A stretch of 64,000 bases of DNA from the NCBI RefSeq assembly GCF_018118585.1, contig NZ_CP069421.1:1674001-1738000 (forward strand), written 5' to 3'. The notes below the pieces were generated by a model that worked only from the letters and a program-made list of their open reading frames with translations, was not told the DNA's origin and made no database searches. Position 1 is the first letter of the stretch. Every line of letters begins with the position of its first letter. The position numbers and the translations under genes were made by a program. This DNA is from Aristaeella lactis (GTDB lineage Bacteria; Bacillota; Clostridia; Christensenellales; Aristaeellaceae). Shown here piece after piece: positions 26,376-35,235 of the stretch.

Positions 26376-27239
26376 TTATCTCTGTTTTCCCATGAAGAAC
26401 AGTGCCAGTGTCCCGGGGCCGGCATGGGCGCCGATGACAGATCCGATACTGGTGATCAGCGTAACCTCTTTGCCGTATTCATTCTTCAGGATATCCTTCA
26501 GCATCTCAGCATCTTCAATGCAGTCAGCGTTGGAGATGAAGATCGGAGAATCCGGCCGGATCGTCTCACCCAGCTTTTCCGCCAGCTTTTTGATGGACTT
26601 TTTCCGTCCGTGCACCTGGGTCATCTTGATCAGGTGACCTTCGTCATCCACATGAAGCACAGGTTTCACGTTCAGGGCCGTACCAAGCAGGGCTGTGGCT
26701 GCGCTGACCCGTCCGCCGCGCTTCAGGTAAACCAGGTCTTCCACCGTAAACCAGTGGCACACATGGGGTATTTCTTTCCTAAGTGTCTCCGCGTTTTCTT
26801 CCAGTGTCATTCCGGCATCCCGGTTTTTCACGGCAAGATATACGAACAGGCCTTCACCGGCGGAAGCGGAAAGGGAATCGATCGCTTCGATCTTTCGGTC
26901 AGGATACTTCCCGGCAAGCCTTTCAGCAACCTTTTTGGCGTTTTCACAGGTCACGCTCAGTCCGCCGGACAGGCCCAGGTAAAGGATATCCTGTCCTGCC
27001 TCAAGAATCTCGGTAAATGCGCTTTCAAAAGCTTCTTCATTGACACAGGAGGTTTTTGCAACTCGTCCTGCACGCATGGATTTATAGAACTCATCAATAG
27101 GTTCTTCGTGATCCTTCTGCTCCGCGCCTGTATCTGTAAAAAGAAAAGCCAGCGGAAGCATTTTTACATTCCATTCTGCCAGTTTGTCCGGATGAATATC
27201 ACAAGCGGAGTCGGTATACAGCACATAATTCTCAGCCAT
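26376..27239 (-). CDS. DegV family fatty-acid-binding protein
   Basis: 287 residues from the ATG at 27239 (AGGAGGG 6 bases upstream). It shows the DegV pattern: YTDSACD near the start, LGLSGGLSVT in the middle, HVCHWFTVEDLVYLKRGGRVSAA with the conserved arginine, and a C-terminal IGSVIGAHAGPGTLALFFMG. DegV/FakB proteins bind a fatty acid for phosphorylation by FakA. No fakA is nearby. Confidence 0.93.
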   Translation of the reverse strand: MAENYVLYTDSACDIHPDKLAEWNVKMLPLAFLFTDTGAEQKDHEEPIDEFYKSMRAGRVAKTSCVNEEAFESAFTEILEAGQDILYLGLSGGLSVTCENAKKVAERLAGKYPDRKIEAIDSLSASAGEGLFVYLAVKNRDAGMTLEENAETLRKEIPHVCHWFTVEDLVYLKRGGRVSAATALLGTALNVKPVLHVDDEGHLIKMTQVHGRKKSIKKLAEKLGETIRPDSPIFISNADCIEDAEMLKDILKNEYGKEVTLITSIGSVIGAHAGPGTLALFFMGKQR

Positions 27240-27357
27240 TTTTGTCCCTCCTGCCATCACTGCCGCCGGAGGTTCCGGCAACAGTGAGAATATATCATTC
27301 GCAACTTTTTATGTCAACTAACTCGTTGTAAAAACAGCAACAGTACAAAAGAGCCTG

Positions 27358-27387
27358 TTGACAAGCTTCCCTTTCCGGGCATATATT
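27358..27387 (+). promoter_or_regulatory. Sigma-A-type promoter of the leader peptide-paaK unit
   Basis: TTGACA (27358-27363), 18-base spacer, TATATT (27382-27387). Start of transcription is expected near 27394, about 40 bases before the leader ORF. Confidence 0.75.
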
Positions 27388-27434
27388 CTTTGCAACGGGA
27401 AAGTATAACCGTTTTCAGAAAGGGGATTTCAGCA

Positions 27435-27485
27435 ATGAAATCATTCGCGGCTATCTTCTTCTTTACCAGGTCAGCGATGGATTAA
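27435..27485 (+). CDS. Phenylalanine-rich leader peptide of an attenuator
   Basis: A 16-codon ORF, MKSFAAIFFFTRSAMD, preceded by AAAGGGG at a 9-base spacing. Four of sixteen residues are Phe, three in a row (codons 8-10, 27456-27464), as in known phe leader peptides. It sits between a good promoter and a rho-independent terminator upstream of a phenylacetate-CoA ligase gene. The stop codon overlaps the last base of the proposed antiterminator arm, so a ribosome completing translation would cover that arm while one stalled at the Phe codons would leave it free. This is strong sequence logic for attenuation by charged tRNA-Phe, though not demonstrated. Confidence 0.75.
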   Translation: MKSFAAIFFFTRSAMD

Positions 27486-27516
27486 TCAGACGCACAGAGC
27501 GCTTTGAATCCACCGC
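27474..27516 (+). promoter_or_regulatory. Proposed antiterminator of the Phe attenuator
   Basis: GCGATGGATT (27474-27483) pairs with AATCCACCGC (27507-27516) at 9 of 10 positions. The 3' arm is also the 5' arm of the terminator, so the two structures are exclusive. A separate perfect 11-base complement, GTCAGCGATGG (27470-27480) with CCATCGCTGAC (27575-27585), spans the terminator and may be a third state. Confidence 0.65.
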
Positions 27517-27548
27517 CTTTTGAGATGAAAAAAGGCGGAGGGGTTTTT
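27510..27548 (+). terminator. Attenuator terminator before paaK
   Basis: CCGCCTTTT (27513-27521) / AAAAGGCGG (27530-27538), extended outward by CC/GG past one A-A mismatch and followed by TTTTT at 27544-27548. It lies between the leader peptide and the ligase gene, 90 bases before the ligase start. Confidence 0.85.
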
Positions 27549-27638
27549 CTGAGAAACTGTCAGAGTTTACTCAACCATCGCTGACTGAAGCCCTAAGGCG
27601 CTCAGAATAATCAGGTATGATGACAAAGGAGAAATCTT

Positions 27639-28943
27639 ATGAAGAGATATTACCAGCAGGAGATTGAAACTGCTCCGCGTGAGAAAATACTGGAAATCCA
27701 GAACGAAAAGCTCGTCAAACAGATTCACCACGTCTGGGACAACGTTCCCTATTACCGTCATTTGATGGAAGAAAAGGGTCTCACACCGGATGACATCAAA
27801 ACCGTGGATGACATCCATAAGCTCCCCTTCCTCAGCAAAGCCGACCTGCGGGAAACTTATCCCTATGGCCTGCTGGGAACAGATTTGAAGAACTGTGTCC
27901 GCATTCATTCCACCTCCGGCACAACCGGCAAACGGGTCGTCGCTTTCTACACCCAGCACGATATCGATCTGTGGGAAGACTGCTGTGCCCGGGCCATCGT
28001 TGCGGCAGGCGGAACAGAAGAGGATGTGGTCCAGGTCTGCTACGGTTACGGCCTGTTCACCGGCGGTTCCGGACTTCACGGCGGTTCCCACAAGGTGGGC
28101 TGCCTGACCCTTCCCATGTCTTCCGGCAACACCGAGCGCCAGATCCAGTTCATGATGGACCTGGAATCCACGATTATCTGCTGCACCCCTTCCTATGCCG
28201 CCTATATCGGCGAATCCCTCAAGGAACAGGGTTTCAAACCCGAGGACAACAAGCTGAAAGCCGGTATCTTCGGCGCTGAACCCTGGACCGAGGAAATGCG
28301 CCGGGAAATCGAAAAGAGCCTGGGCATCAAAGCCTATGATATTTACGGTCTCACCGAGACCAGCGGCCCCGGGGTGGCCTTCGAATGTGAAGAGCAGAAG
28401 GGCATGCATATCAACGAGGACCACTTCTATGCGGAGATCATTGACCCGGATACCGGTGAAGTCCTGCCGGAAGGCTCCGTCGGCGAACTGGTGTTCACCT
28501 CTCTGGATAAGGAAGCCTTCCCGCTGCTCCGCTACCGCACCCGCGACCTTTGTGTGCTGAGCCGTAAGCCCTGTTCCTGCGGACGCACCCATGTCCGGAT
28601 GGCTAAGCCCATGGGCCGCAGCGATGATATGCTGATCATCCGCGGTGTCAACGTCTTCCCGAGCCAGATCGAGACCGTGCTGCTGAATGAAGGCTATACG
28701 CCCAACTACCAGATCGTCCTCGACCGCGAACGGAACACCGACACATTTGATATCTATGTGGAAGTCAGTCCGGACCAGTTCTCCGACCTGATGGGCCAGA
28801 TCCAGAAGATGGAGAAGGGTCTTGAATCCGCCATGCGCACCATGCTTGGCATCGGACCCAAGATCCATCTGGTAGCTCCCAAGACCATCACCCGCAGTGA
28901 AGGCAAAGCCGTCCGCGTCATCGACAAACGTAAACTCCACTGA
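27639..28943 (+). CDS. paaK: Phenylacetate-CoA ligase (arylacetate-CoA ligase)
   Basis: 434 residues, the normal length. ANL-superfamily motifs: the phosphate loop STSGTTGKR, YGLTETSG, the hinge-region acidic residue in YRTRDL and GRSDDMLIIRGVNVFP. A CxCG pair (CSCGRTH) is typical of PaaK-type enzymes in anaerobes. The reaction is arylacetate + ATP + CoA to aryl-acetyl-CoA. AAAGGAG precedes the start. In anaerobes this enzyme can feed indolepyruvate/arylpyruvate ferredoxin oxidoreductase to make aromatic amino acids from arylacetates, or run the reverse catabolic route. Control by a Phe-rich leader favours the biosynthetic direction (inference). The oxidoreductase is not in the window. Confidence 0.93.
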   Translation: MKRYYQQEIETAPREKILEIQNEKLVKQIHHVWDNVPYYRHLMEEKGLTPDDIKTVDDIHKLPFLSKADLRETYPYGLLGTDLKNCVRIHSTSGTTGKRVVAFYTQHDIDLWEDCCARAIVAAGGTEEDVVQVCYGYGLFTGGSGLHGGSHKVGCLTLPMSSGNTERQIQFMMDLESTIICCTPSYAAYIGESLKEQGFKPEDNKLKAGIFGAEPWTEEMRREIEKSLGIKAYDIYGLTETSGPGVAFECEEQKGMHINEDHFYAEIIDPDTGEVLPEGSVGELVFTSLDKEAFPLLRYRTRDLCVLSRKPCSCGRTHVRMAKPMGRSDDMLIIRGVNVFPSQIETVLLNEGYTPNYQIVLDRERNTDTFDIYVEVSPDQFSDLMGQIQKMEKGLESAMRTMLGIGPKIHLVAPKTITRSEGKAVRVIDKRKLH

Positions 28944-28949
28944 TATAAT
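28921..28949 (+). promoter_or_regulatory. Possible promoter of the ACT gene inside the end of paaK
   Basis: TCGACA (28921-28926), 17-base spacer, TATAAT (28944-28949) directly after the paaK stop codon. Confidence 0.5.
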
Positions 28950-29021
28950 ACTTCTATCAGCAAATACATGTCGTTTTTCATAGTCCAAACATCCTTCTGA
29001 ACAGAATAAAGGAAAAGTCTT

Positions 29022-29055
29022 AATTGTTCATTGTTCATTGTTAATTGTTAATTGA
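29022..29055. repeat. Intergenic TTCATTG/TTAATTG word tract
   Basis: TTAATTG and TTCATTG words repeated five times in tandem, immediately before the ribosome site of the ACT gene. Confidence 0.65.
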
Positions 29056-29068
29056 ATAGGAGGTTCCT

Positions 29069-29494
29069 ATGGCTATTACGCAATTGTCCGTCTTTCTGAT
29101 GAACCAGCCCGGCGCCCTGATCGAAGCCATCCAGGCTCTTTCTGATGCAAACATCAATATCCGCGCCATGAGCATTGCCGAAGCCAATGACTTTGGCATT
29201 CTCCGCATTATCGTTTCCGATACCGATGCCGCCTGCAAACTCCTGGGTGATAAATATCTCTTCTCAAAAACTGAAGTTGTGGCCGCGCTGATGAACGATC
29301 GCAGCGGTGCCCTTTATCCGATCCTTGCTGTGCTGAACGAGGCCAATATCAATATTGAATATATGTACGCCTTTACCGGTTCCGGTCCGGAAGAAGCCTA
29401 TGTCGTCATCCGGGTCAATGATACAAAGACCGCGGAAGAACTGCTGAATGCCAACGGCATCCGGACCCTGTCCGATGAAAACCTGAAGATCTGA
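29069..29494 (+). CDS. ACT-domain amino-acid-binding protein
   Basis: 141 residues made of two ACT domains (about 1-68 and 70-141), each with the GA/LxxxxxxLxxANINI pattern (NQPGALIEAIQALSDANINIRAM and a matching second half). Stand-alone double-ACT proteins of this type usually lie next to paaK or indolepyruvate oxidoreductase genes and are thought to sense an amino acid. Here the candidate ligand is an aromatic or branched amino acid (inference). AGGAGG precedes the start. Confidence 0.9.
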   Translation: MAITQLSVFLMNQPGALIEAIQALSDANINIRAMSIAEANDFGILRIIVSDTDAACKLLGDKYLFSKTEVVAALMNDRSGALYPILAVLNEANINIEYMYAFTGSGPEEAYVVIRVNDTKTAEELLNANGIRTLSDENLKI

Positions 29495-29587
29495 CCGTTT
29501 TCTGTATTGTTTTGTATTTTTCCTCTCATACAACCGCAAATAATAGTTATTTGCAACATCTGGTATCCTTTCGCATATAACCGTCCA

Positions 29588-29616
29588 TTGTTGTGTAAAC
29601 GTTTATATGCTATAGT
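29588..29616 (+). promoter_or_regulatory. Probable promoter of the small basic/aromatic protein gene
   Basis: TTGTTG (29588-29593), 17-base spacer, TATAGT (29611-29616). A perfect 8-base palindrome GCAAATAA/TTATTTGC lies upstream at 29536-29554 and could be an operator or a transcript end. Confidence 0.5.
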
Positions 29617-29684
29617 ATGCACCGGCGGAACGTTCCGCGAAACACATTTCAGCATCAGGCGCACAGCGCGAAAGGAAGAGGAAA

Positions 29685-29912
29685 ATGAAGAAGGTTATCT
29701 GCAAGATCGAGTACGATACCGACGCTTCCGAACTGATCCAGAAGAAAGTTTTCGGCGTGTTCGGTGATCCCAAGGGCTACGAAGAGTCCCTGTACAAGAC
29801 CCAGGGAGGAAAGTTCTTCCTCTATGGTTACGGCGGCTCCGAATCTCCCTATCCGGAACAGACCATCAAGCGTCTCGCCGCTGACAAGGTCAAGGCCTGG
29901 CAAAACAGTTAA
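29685..29912 (+). CDS. Small conserved-looking protein, function unknown
   Basis: 75 residues beginning MKKVICKIEYDTD, with the phrase GGKFFLYGYGGSESPY and a C-terminal KVKAWQNS. The 'F-F-L-x-G-x-G-G' then 'W' pattern is shared by many small uncharacterised clostridial proteins that begin with a 'leY.tk.G.fFl' segment, from memory. It has its own promoter and a strong terminator, so it is probably expressed alone. No motif gives a function. Confidence 0.7.
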   Translation: MKKVICKIEYDTDASELIQKKVFGVFGDPKGYEESLYKTQGGKFFLYGYGGSESPYPEQTIKRLAADKVKAWQNS

Positions 29913-29919
29913 CAGTAAG

Positions 29920-29945
29920 AGCCACCCTGCGGGGTGGCTTTTTTT
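29920..29945 (+). terminator. Intrinsic terminator after the small protein gene
   Basis: AGCCACCC / GGGTGGCT with loop TGCG (29920-29939), followed by seven T. Confidence 0.93.
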
Positions 29946-29947
29946 GT

Positions 29948-30000
29948 TAACTGTTAACTCTTCACTCTCCACTCTTCACTCTTCACTACTCACTCTTAAC
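29948..30000. repeat. Intergenic TTCACTC word tract
   Basis: Tandem variants of ACTCTTCACTC repeated about six times, beginning with TTAACTGTTAACTC, directly after the terminator of the small protein. Confidence 0.6.
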
Positions 30001-30250
30001 TGACATCCCGTGGATGTCATCCTGACCAAACGAAGTGCGTGGAGGGGGAACGAAGGAAGCGGTAGCCCAGTGGGCTATCCTACAAAGCAGGAAACGACCT
30101 GGAGTCCTGACGCGCGCGGTGCGCGGGACGGGGATTCCGTCCGCGGTGCGTGTGCGTTTCCTTATCGAAGCAAGCAGCGGATTGAAGCGCCAGCAATATC
30201 CATTGCGTCGACTGAGATTGCGGAGAGGCTCCCCGGCCGCAGCCGATAAA
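30001..30250 (+). repeat. Dispersed intergenic repeat, including copy 3 of the structured repeat
   Basis: Starts with hairpin GACATCCCGTGGATGTC and the phrase GTCATCCTGACCAAACGAAG, which resembles a repeat common in gut clostridia (from memory). TAGCCCAGTGGGCTA and CGCGCGGTGCGCG hairpins follow. The last part (about 30164-30244: CGAAGCAAGC, TGAGATTGCGGA, CGGCCGCAG) aligns with the 3' parts of the copies at 24021 and 41177. No gene is seen. Confidence 0.55.
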
Positions 30251-30297
30251 ACTCTTCACTCATCACTTTTCACTCCTGGCTGTAAAGTAAATAACAC

Positions 30298-30426
30298 ATT
30301 GGCCCACAGGGCCAATATTTCACATTCCGCGAAGCGGAATATTTCACATTAAAGAGGCAATACGGCTGTATTGCCTCTTTAATATTTCACGTATCATTCG
30401 GAAACACTTTTGTTTCCGAATGATAC
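30298..30426. repeat. Tandem hairpin array A
   Basis: Four perfect hairpins separated by the same 7-base spacer ATTTCAC: 30298-30316 (ATTGGCCC arm), 30324-30340 (ATTCCGC), 30348-30383 (16-base arm from ATTAAAGAGG), 30391-30426 (16-base arm from GTATCATTCG). The first three hairpins begin ATT and end AAT. Arm sequences are unrelated, only architecture and spacer are repeated. Confidence 0.8.
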
Positions 30427-30445
30427 ATTTCATTGTGTAATAATG

Positions 30446-30483
30446 AAAACAGGATCGTGAGGCATCCGCCCCACGATCCTGTT
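30446..30483 (-). terminator. Intrinsic terminator after gdhA
   Basis: AACAGGATCGTG / CACGATCCTGTT with a 12-base loop (30448-30483). The minus strand then reads TTCATTATT. Confidence 0.75.
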
Positions 30484-30504
30484 TATAAATCATTATTACA
30501 CTAA

Positions 30505-31866
<1,362 letters not shown>

Positions 31867-31883
31867 TTATGTTCTGATAGAAC

Positions 31884-31915
31884 AAAGCGCCTTTAACACA
31901 CACTGTTAAAGACGC
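31884..31915 (-). terminator. Terminator after the cotH gene
   Basis: GCGCCTTTAACA / TGTTAAAGACGC with one mismatch (31887-31915). On the minus strand it is followed by TTTGTT. It lies 90 bases past the cotH stop and 45 bases before gdhA. Confidence 0.65.
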
Positions 31916-32004
31916 CCTTGCCTTTACGGGAGAAAGTGTATGCCTGCCCGGCCCCTTTGTCAATGCGCCTGGCAGGCGATTTCCGTATTAATGATGTTTT
32001 TTTG

Positions 32005-33705
32005 CTATTGTGCGTTTTCCGGAGCTACTGTTCCGTACTCCCCGTCCATCCATTCCGTCCGGGCGGAGATCCATTCTTTCATATATCTGATCGCGTTGTC
32101 AAAGTCTCCGCCGGCTCCGCGTCCGGTTGTTCCTCCGCCTCCCGGCCATCTCCGGCTGTTCATTGCCGCGGAGTCCCTGATCTGTTCCGCGTATTCATCC
32201 AGTGAACGGATAACTCCCTCCGGTTCCGCCTCTTTTTCGCCCAGCAGCACCGCCGCGGCCTGCCTGAAGCTGTTCTGCCAGATATCCCCCACCGTGTTCC
32301 GGAAGTCTTCATGGCTGTAAAGCAGCCAGTAAAGATTGGTCTTTTTCCGGTAGGACGTCAGGTATTTCCCTGTTGCCGGATATCCCCGGTCTTCCATGTT
32401 CCCGAAACACAGGTCATAGTCCCAGGAAGGCCCGGCATAGATCAGCGGGTCATTCAGGTCGGAATCCTTATACAGGAACTGGCTTCCGCCGATAAAATCA
32501 TAGTTCTTGCACCAGTCCTCGATCAGGAAACGCCGGGCAAAGGACTGAACATCCAGGTACTCGTCATAGCGTTTTCCGGTTGCCGGTTCCGTCCCATCCT
32601 CCGCGATCAGCGCGTTCTGCATCTCCGTGATCCTGGCAAACAGGTATTCAGCCTGTCCGCGGCTCGGATATGTTGGTTCCTTGATCTGGATGCTGAGTTC
32701 GTTTTCCGTCCGGAACCCGGCCAGCACATAATCCTTCATCCGGTGCTTTTTCTCAATGGTCATGATGTATCCGCCGGTAATATCCTCCGGATCCTTCACC
32801 TGCGGATAACTTCTCAGAAGCGGATACGCCGCGGACTTCTCTGTAACGATCTTCCCGGCCTCAAAAGGATACCCGTTCACCTTTTCCGTTTCTTTCTCCA
32901 GGTTGGCAATGTCGATCCGTCCCTTGCCGATCTGGATTTTCTCCGTAACCAGGTACAAGCCCTGGTAAGCTCCGTTGATCCATACGTCAGCCTGTGTGCA
33001 GCTGACAGCGTTCCTCAGGCCGATCTCCCGGCTCATGTCCAGTACGATCTGGTTCCGCAGCAGGCTCAGATCTGTCCAGTTGGCCAGCAGCACCCAGGTC
33101 CTGCCCTTTCCCATTCCGCTCAGCGAAGCCTTTTCCGCCAGCTTGATCTGATAGGGTTTCTTGGAATACCGGAAGGTATTGTTTCCCCGACCCTTCAACT
33201 GGTCCAGCCCGCCCGTGTAGGATACGCTGCCGTCTGCCTCTGTATAGACCGCTCGGCCTTCCGTGATCACATTGTCCTTGCTGCGGTTGACCTTTTTCAG
33301 TTCTTCCCCGTCCACTTCCAGGAACAGGCCGGGAATACGCGATCCCTGAAGGATCGTCAGCGTTCCCCGTCCCTCTCCGCCGCCGTCCAGCACCTTCAGT
33401 TTTCTGCCTGTAAAGCCGGAAAGGTCCGATTCTTCATTTGCGGAAACCGCTGTCTTCTCATCCCCGAGCAGGATCGTTTCCGAGTCTTCCAGCGTAAGGC
33501 GGATCTTCGTCAGGTCCCAGACTCCGGGCAGGTACAGTGTCATCTCTCCCTGTTTCCACTGGGCGGTCACCTGTTCTCCGCTCACGGACGGGCAGGATGC
33601 GGTCAGCTTCCGCTCCTTCAGGGCGGAAGCGCTGCCGGTCAGAAGCAGCAGGAAAAGGATCCCCGTCACGGCGATCCTGATACTCTTTCCTGTGGTATGC
33701 TTCAT
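32005..33705 (-). CDS. CotH kinase family secreted protein
   Basis: 566 residues with a signal peptide (cleavage near 28, GSASA/LK) and no lipobox. The CotH fold spans about 170-540: RGNNTFRYSKKPYQIKL, WVLLANWTDLSLLRNQIV, TEKIQI, IEDWCKNYDFIGGSQFLYKD and the metal-binding AGPSWDYDLCFGN. Characterised CotH proteins phosphorylate spore coat or secreted proteins. Outside sporulation, relatives act on extracellular proteins. An N-terminal beta domain of about 120 residues precedes it. A TATAAT box lies at 33745-33750. Confidence 0.9.
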   Translation of the reverse strand: MKHTTGKSIRIAVTGILFLLLLTGSASALKERKLTASCPSVSGEQVTAQWKQGEMTLYLPGVWDLTKIRLTLEDSETILLGDEKTAVSANEESDLSGFTGRKLKVLDGGGEGRGTLTILQGSRIPGLFLEVDGEELKKVNRSKDNVITEGRAVYTEADGSVSYTGGLDQLKGRGNNTFRYSKKPYQIKLAEKASLSGMGKGRTWVLLANWTDLSLLRNQIVLDMSREIGLRNAVSCTQADVWINGAYQGLYLVTEKIQIGKGRIDIANLEKETEKVNGYPFEAGKIVTEKSAAYPLLRSYPQVKDPEDITGGYIMTIEKKHRMKDYVLAGFRTENELSIQIKEPTYPSRGQAEYLFARITEMQNALIAEDGTEPATGKRYDEYLDVQSFARRFLIEDWCKNYDFIGGSQFLYKDSDLNDPLIYAGPSWDYDLCFGNMEDRGYPATGKYLTSYRKKTNLYWLLYSHEDFRNTVGDIWQNSFRQAAAVLLGEKEAEPEGVIRSLDEYAEQIRDSAAMNSRRWPGGGGTTGRGAGGDFDNAIRYMKEWISARTEWMDGEYGTVAPENAQ

Positions 33706-33781
33706 ACCCTCATTCCTTCCCGCTTTTCTTCCAGCCCAACCACATTATATCATTATTCATTCTTAATTCTTCATTCTTCAT

Positions 33782-33818
33782 TAAAAGAAAATACAGAATC
33801 ATTGATTCTGTATTTTCC
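33782..33818 (-). terminator. Terminator overlapping the end of the ABC ATPase gene
   Basis: AAAATACAGAATC / GATTCTGTATTTT, whose stem includes the last codons and stop of the ATPase gene. On the minus strand it is followed by CTTTTAATG. An intergenic TTCATTC word tract adjoins it at 33750-33785. Confidence 0.75.
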
Positions 33819-34539
33819 GTATAAACTCTCTTGCCCGTTCTTCCGTCGGGTTTTCAAAGAATTGTTTCGACGGGGCGGTCTCCACAACCTTTCCGCCTTC
33901 CATAAACATGACTTTATTGGACACGTTCCGTGCAAAATCCATTTCATGGGTCACCACCAGCATCGTCATGCCGTCCTCAGCCAGCTGCCGCATGACCGCC
34001 AGCACCTCCCCGATCAGCTCAGGATCCAGTGCGCTGGTAGGTTCGTCAAAATAAATGATTTCCGGATTTGTCGCCATTGCCCGGGCAATGGCAACCCGCT
34101 GTTGCTGCCCGCCGGAAAGCTGGGAAGGATAGCTCTTCAGCTTATCCGCCATTCCCACCTTTTTCAGCATGGTTACAGCAATATCCTCCGCTTTCTGTCT
34201 TTCCATCCCCATTCCGGATGTCAGGCCCAGCGTCACATTCTGCAGCACTGTCTTGTTCAGGAACAGGTTGTAGTTCTGGAATACAAAAGCTGTTTTTCTT
34301 CTCAGCCGGGCAATGTCTTTTTTACCCGCCTTGTGCAGGTCAAAGGGTTCTCCGTCGAACACCAGGCTGCCGCTGTCCGCGGTTTCAAGGAAGTTCAGGC
34401 AGCGCAGGAACGTGGTTTTTCCCGATCCGCTGGGCCCGAGAATGGCCACAACATCACCCTTCTCCACGTCCAGGCTGATACCGTCCAGCACGGTCAGTCC
34501 GTCAAAGCTTTTCTTTACATCCCGGATCTCCAGCATCAT
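33799..34539 (-). CDS. Polar amino acid ABC transporter ATPase (probable cystine importer)
   Basis: 246 residues of the GlnQ/TcyC type. Walker A GPSGSGKTT, Q-loop VFQNYNLF, signature LSGGQQQR, Walker B IIYFDEPTSALDPE and the switch histidine in VVTHEM are all present. It overlaps the permease gene by 4 bases (ATGA). Last gene of the operon trxB-trxA-ohrR-SBP-permease-ATPase. Grouping with a thioredoxin system suggests import of cystine, reduced inside to cysteine (inference). Confidence 0.93.
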   Translation of the reverse strand: MMLEIRDVKKSFDGLTVLDGISLDVEKGDVVAILGPSGSGKTTFLRCLNFLETADSGSLVFDGEPFDLHKAGKKDIARLRRKTAFVFQNYNLFLNKTVLQNVTLGLTSGMGMERQKAEDIAVTMLKKVGMADKLKSYPSQLSGGQQQRVAIARAMATNPEIIYFDEPTSALDPELIGEVLAVMRQLAEDGMTMLVVTHEMDFARNVSNKVMFMEGGKVVETAPSKQFFENPTEERAREFIRKIQNQ

Positions 34540-35210
34540 GTGCGGACACCTCCATAGCTGCCCAGTTTTTTCTCTCCGCGGTGCTGCAGCCAGGTCAGGA
34601 TCGTGCAGAAGATCAGGTAGATCAGGGCTGCTTCAATATACAGGGCCAGCGGTTCATATACTCGTCCGTTGATCACCTGTGCCTGCCGGAACAGTTCCAT
34701 CACCGTAATGGTTGCCGCCATGGACGTTTCCTTCAGCATGGCGATCATGGAATTGGATAAAGCCGGGAAAGCTGTTCTCATCGCCTGGGGCAGCACCACG
34801 TGCCACATGATCTTCGGCCAGCTCATTCCCACGCAGTAGCCGGCTTCCAGCTGGCCCGCGCTCACGCTTTCCAGAGTTCCGCGGATTGTTTCAGCCATAT
34901 ACGCGGCCTCGTTCAGTCCCAGGACAATAACCGCGGACGGAAACGCGTCCAGCACAATGCCGATCTTCGGCAGCCCGTAGAAAACAATATAAAGCTGTAC
35001 CAGCAGCGGCGTGCCGCGGGTAATCCAGATGTAGAACCGGCAGATCTGGCGGATTCCCTTCACCCTGGCATACTGAACCAGGGCCACTCCCAGTGCCACT
35101 GTCAATGCCAGGGCAAAAGACAGGATGGTCAGCGGAATGGTCACCTTGATTCCGTATTCCAGCATCTTGGGAAAGGAATCCGTCAGGATGTTCCAAAGCC
35201 TTTCAGTCAT
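34536..35210 (-). CDS. Polar amino acid ABC transporter permease
   Basis: 224 residues with about five membrane helices. It has the HisM/GlnP family signature: IWITRGTPLLVQLYIVFYGLP (N-domain) and the EAA loop near GQLEAGYCVGMSWPKIMWHVVLPQAMRTAFPAL. It forms a homodimeric channel with the ATPase. Starts 25 bases after the binding protein gene. Confidence 0.93.
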   Translation of the reverse strand: MTERLWNILTDSFPKMLEYGIKVTIPLTILSFALALTVALGVALVQYARVKGIRQICRFYIWITRGTPLLVQLYIVFYGLPKIGIVLDAFPSAVIVLGLNEAAYMAETIRGTLESVSAGQLEAGYCVGMSWPKIMWHVVLPQAMRTAFPALSNSMIAMLKETSMAATITVMELFRQAQVINGRVYEPLALYIEAALIYLIFCTILTWLQHRGEKKLGSYGGVRT

Positions 35211-35235
35211 TTAAATCACCTGTGTCGGCGTATGA

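Noticed and set aside
27435-27638. T-box riboswitch upstream of paaK
   Set aside because: No conserved T-box sequence (AGGGTGGNACCGCG-like) is present; the leader ORF with alternate hairpins explains the terminator better.
27567-28988. 473-codon minus-strand frame opposite paaK
   Set aside because: It mirrors the strong codon bias of paaK, lacks a ribosome site and matches no family; paaK itself has all ligase motifs.
30298-30426. CRISPR-like regular array
   Set aside because: The repeated part is only 7 bases and the variable parts are self-complementary hairpins; no cas genes are present.
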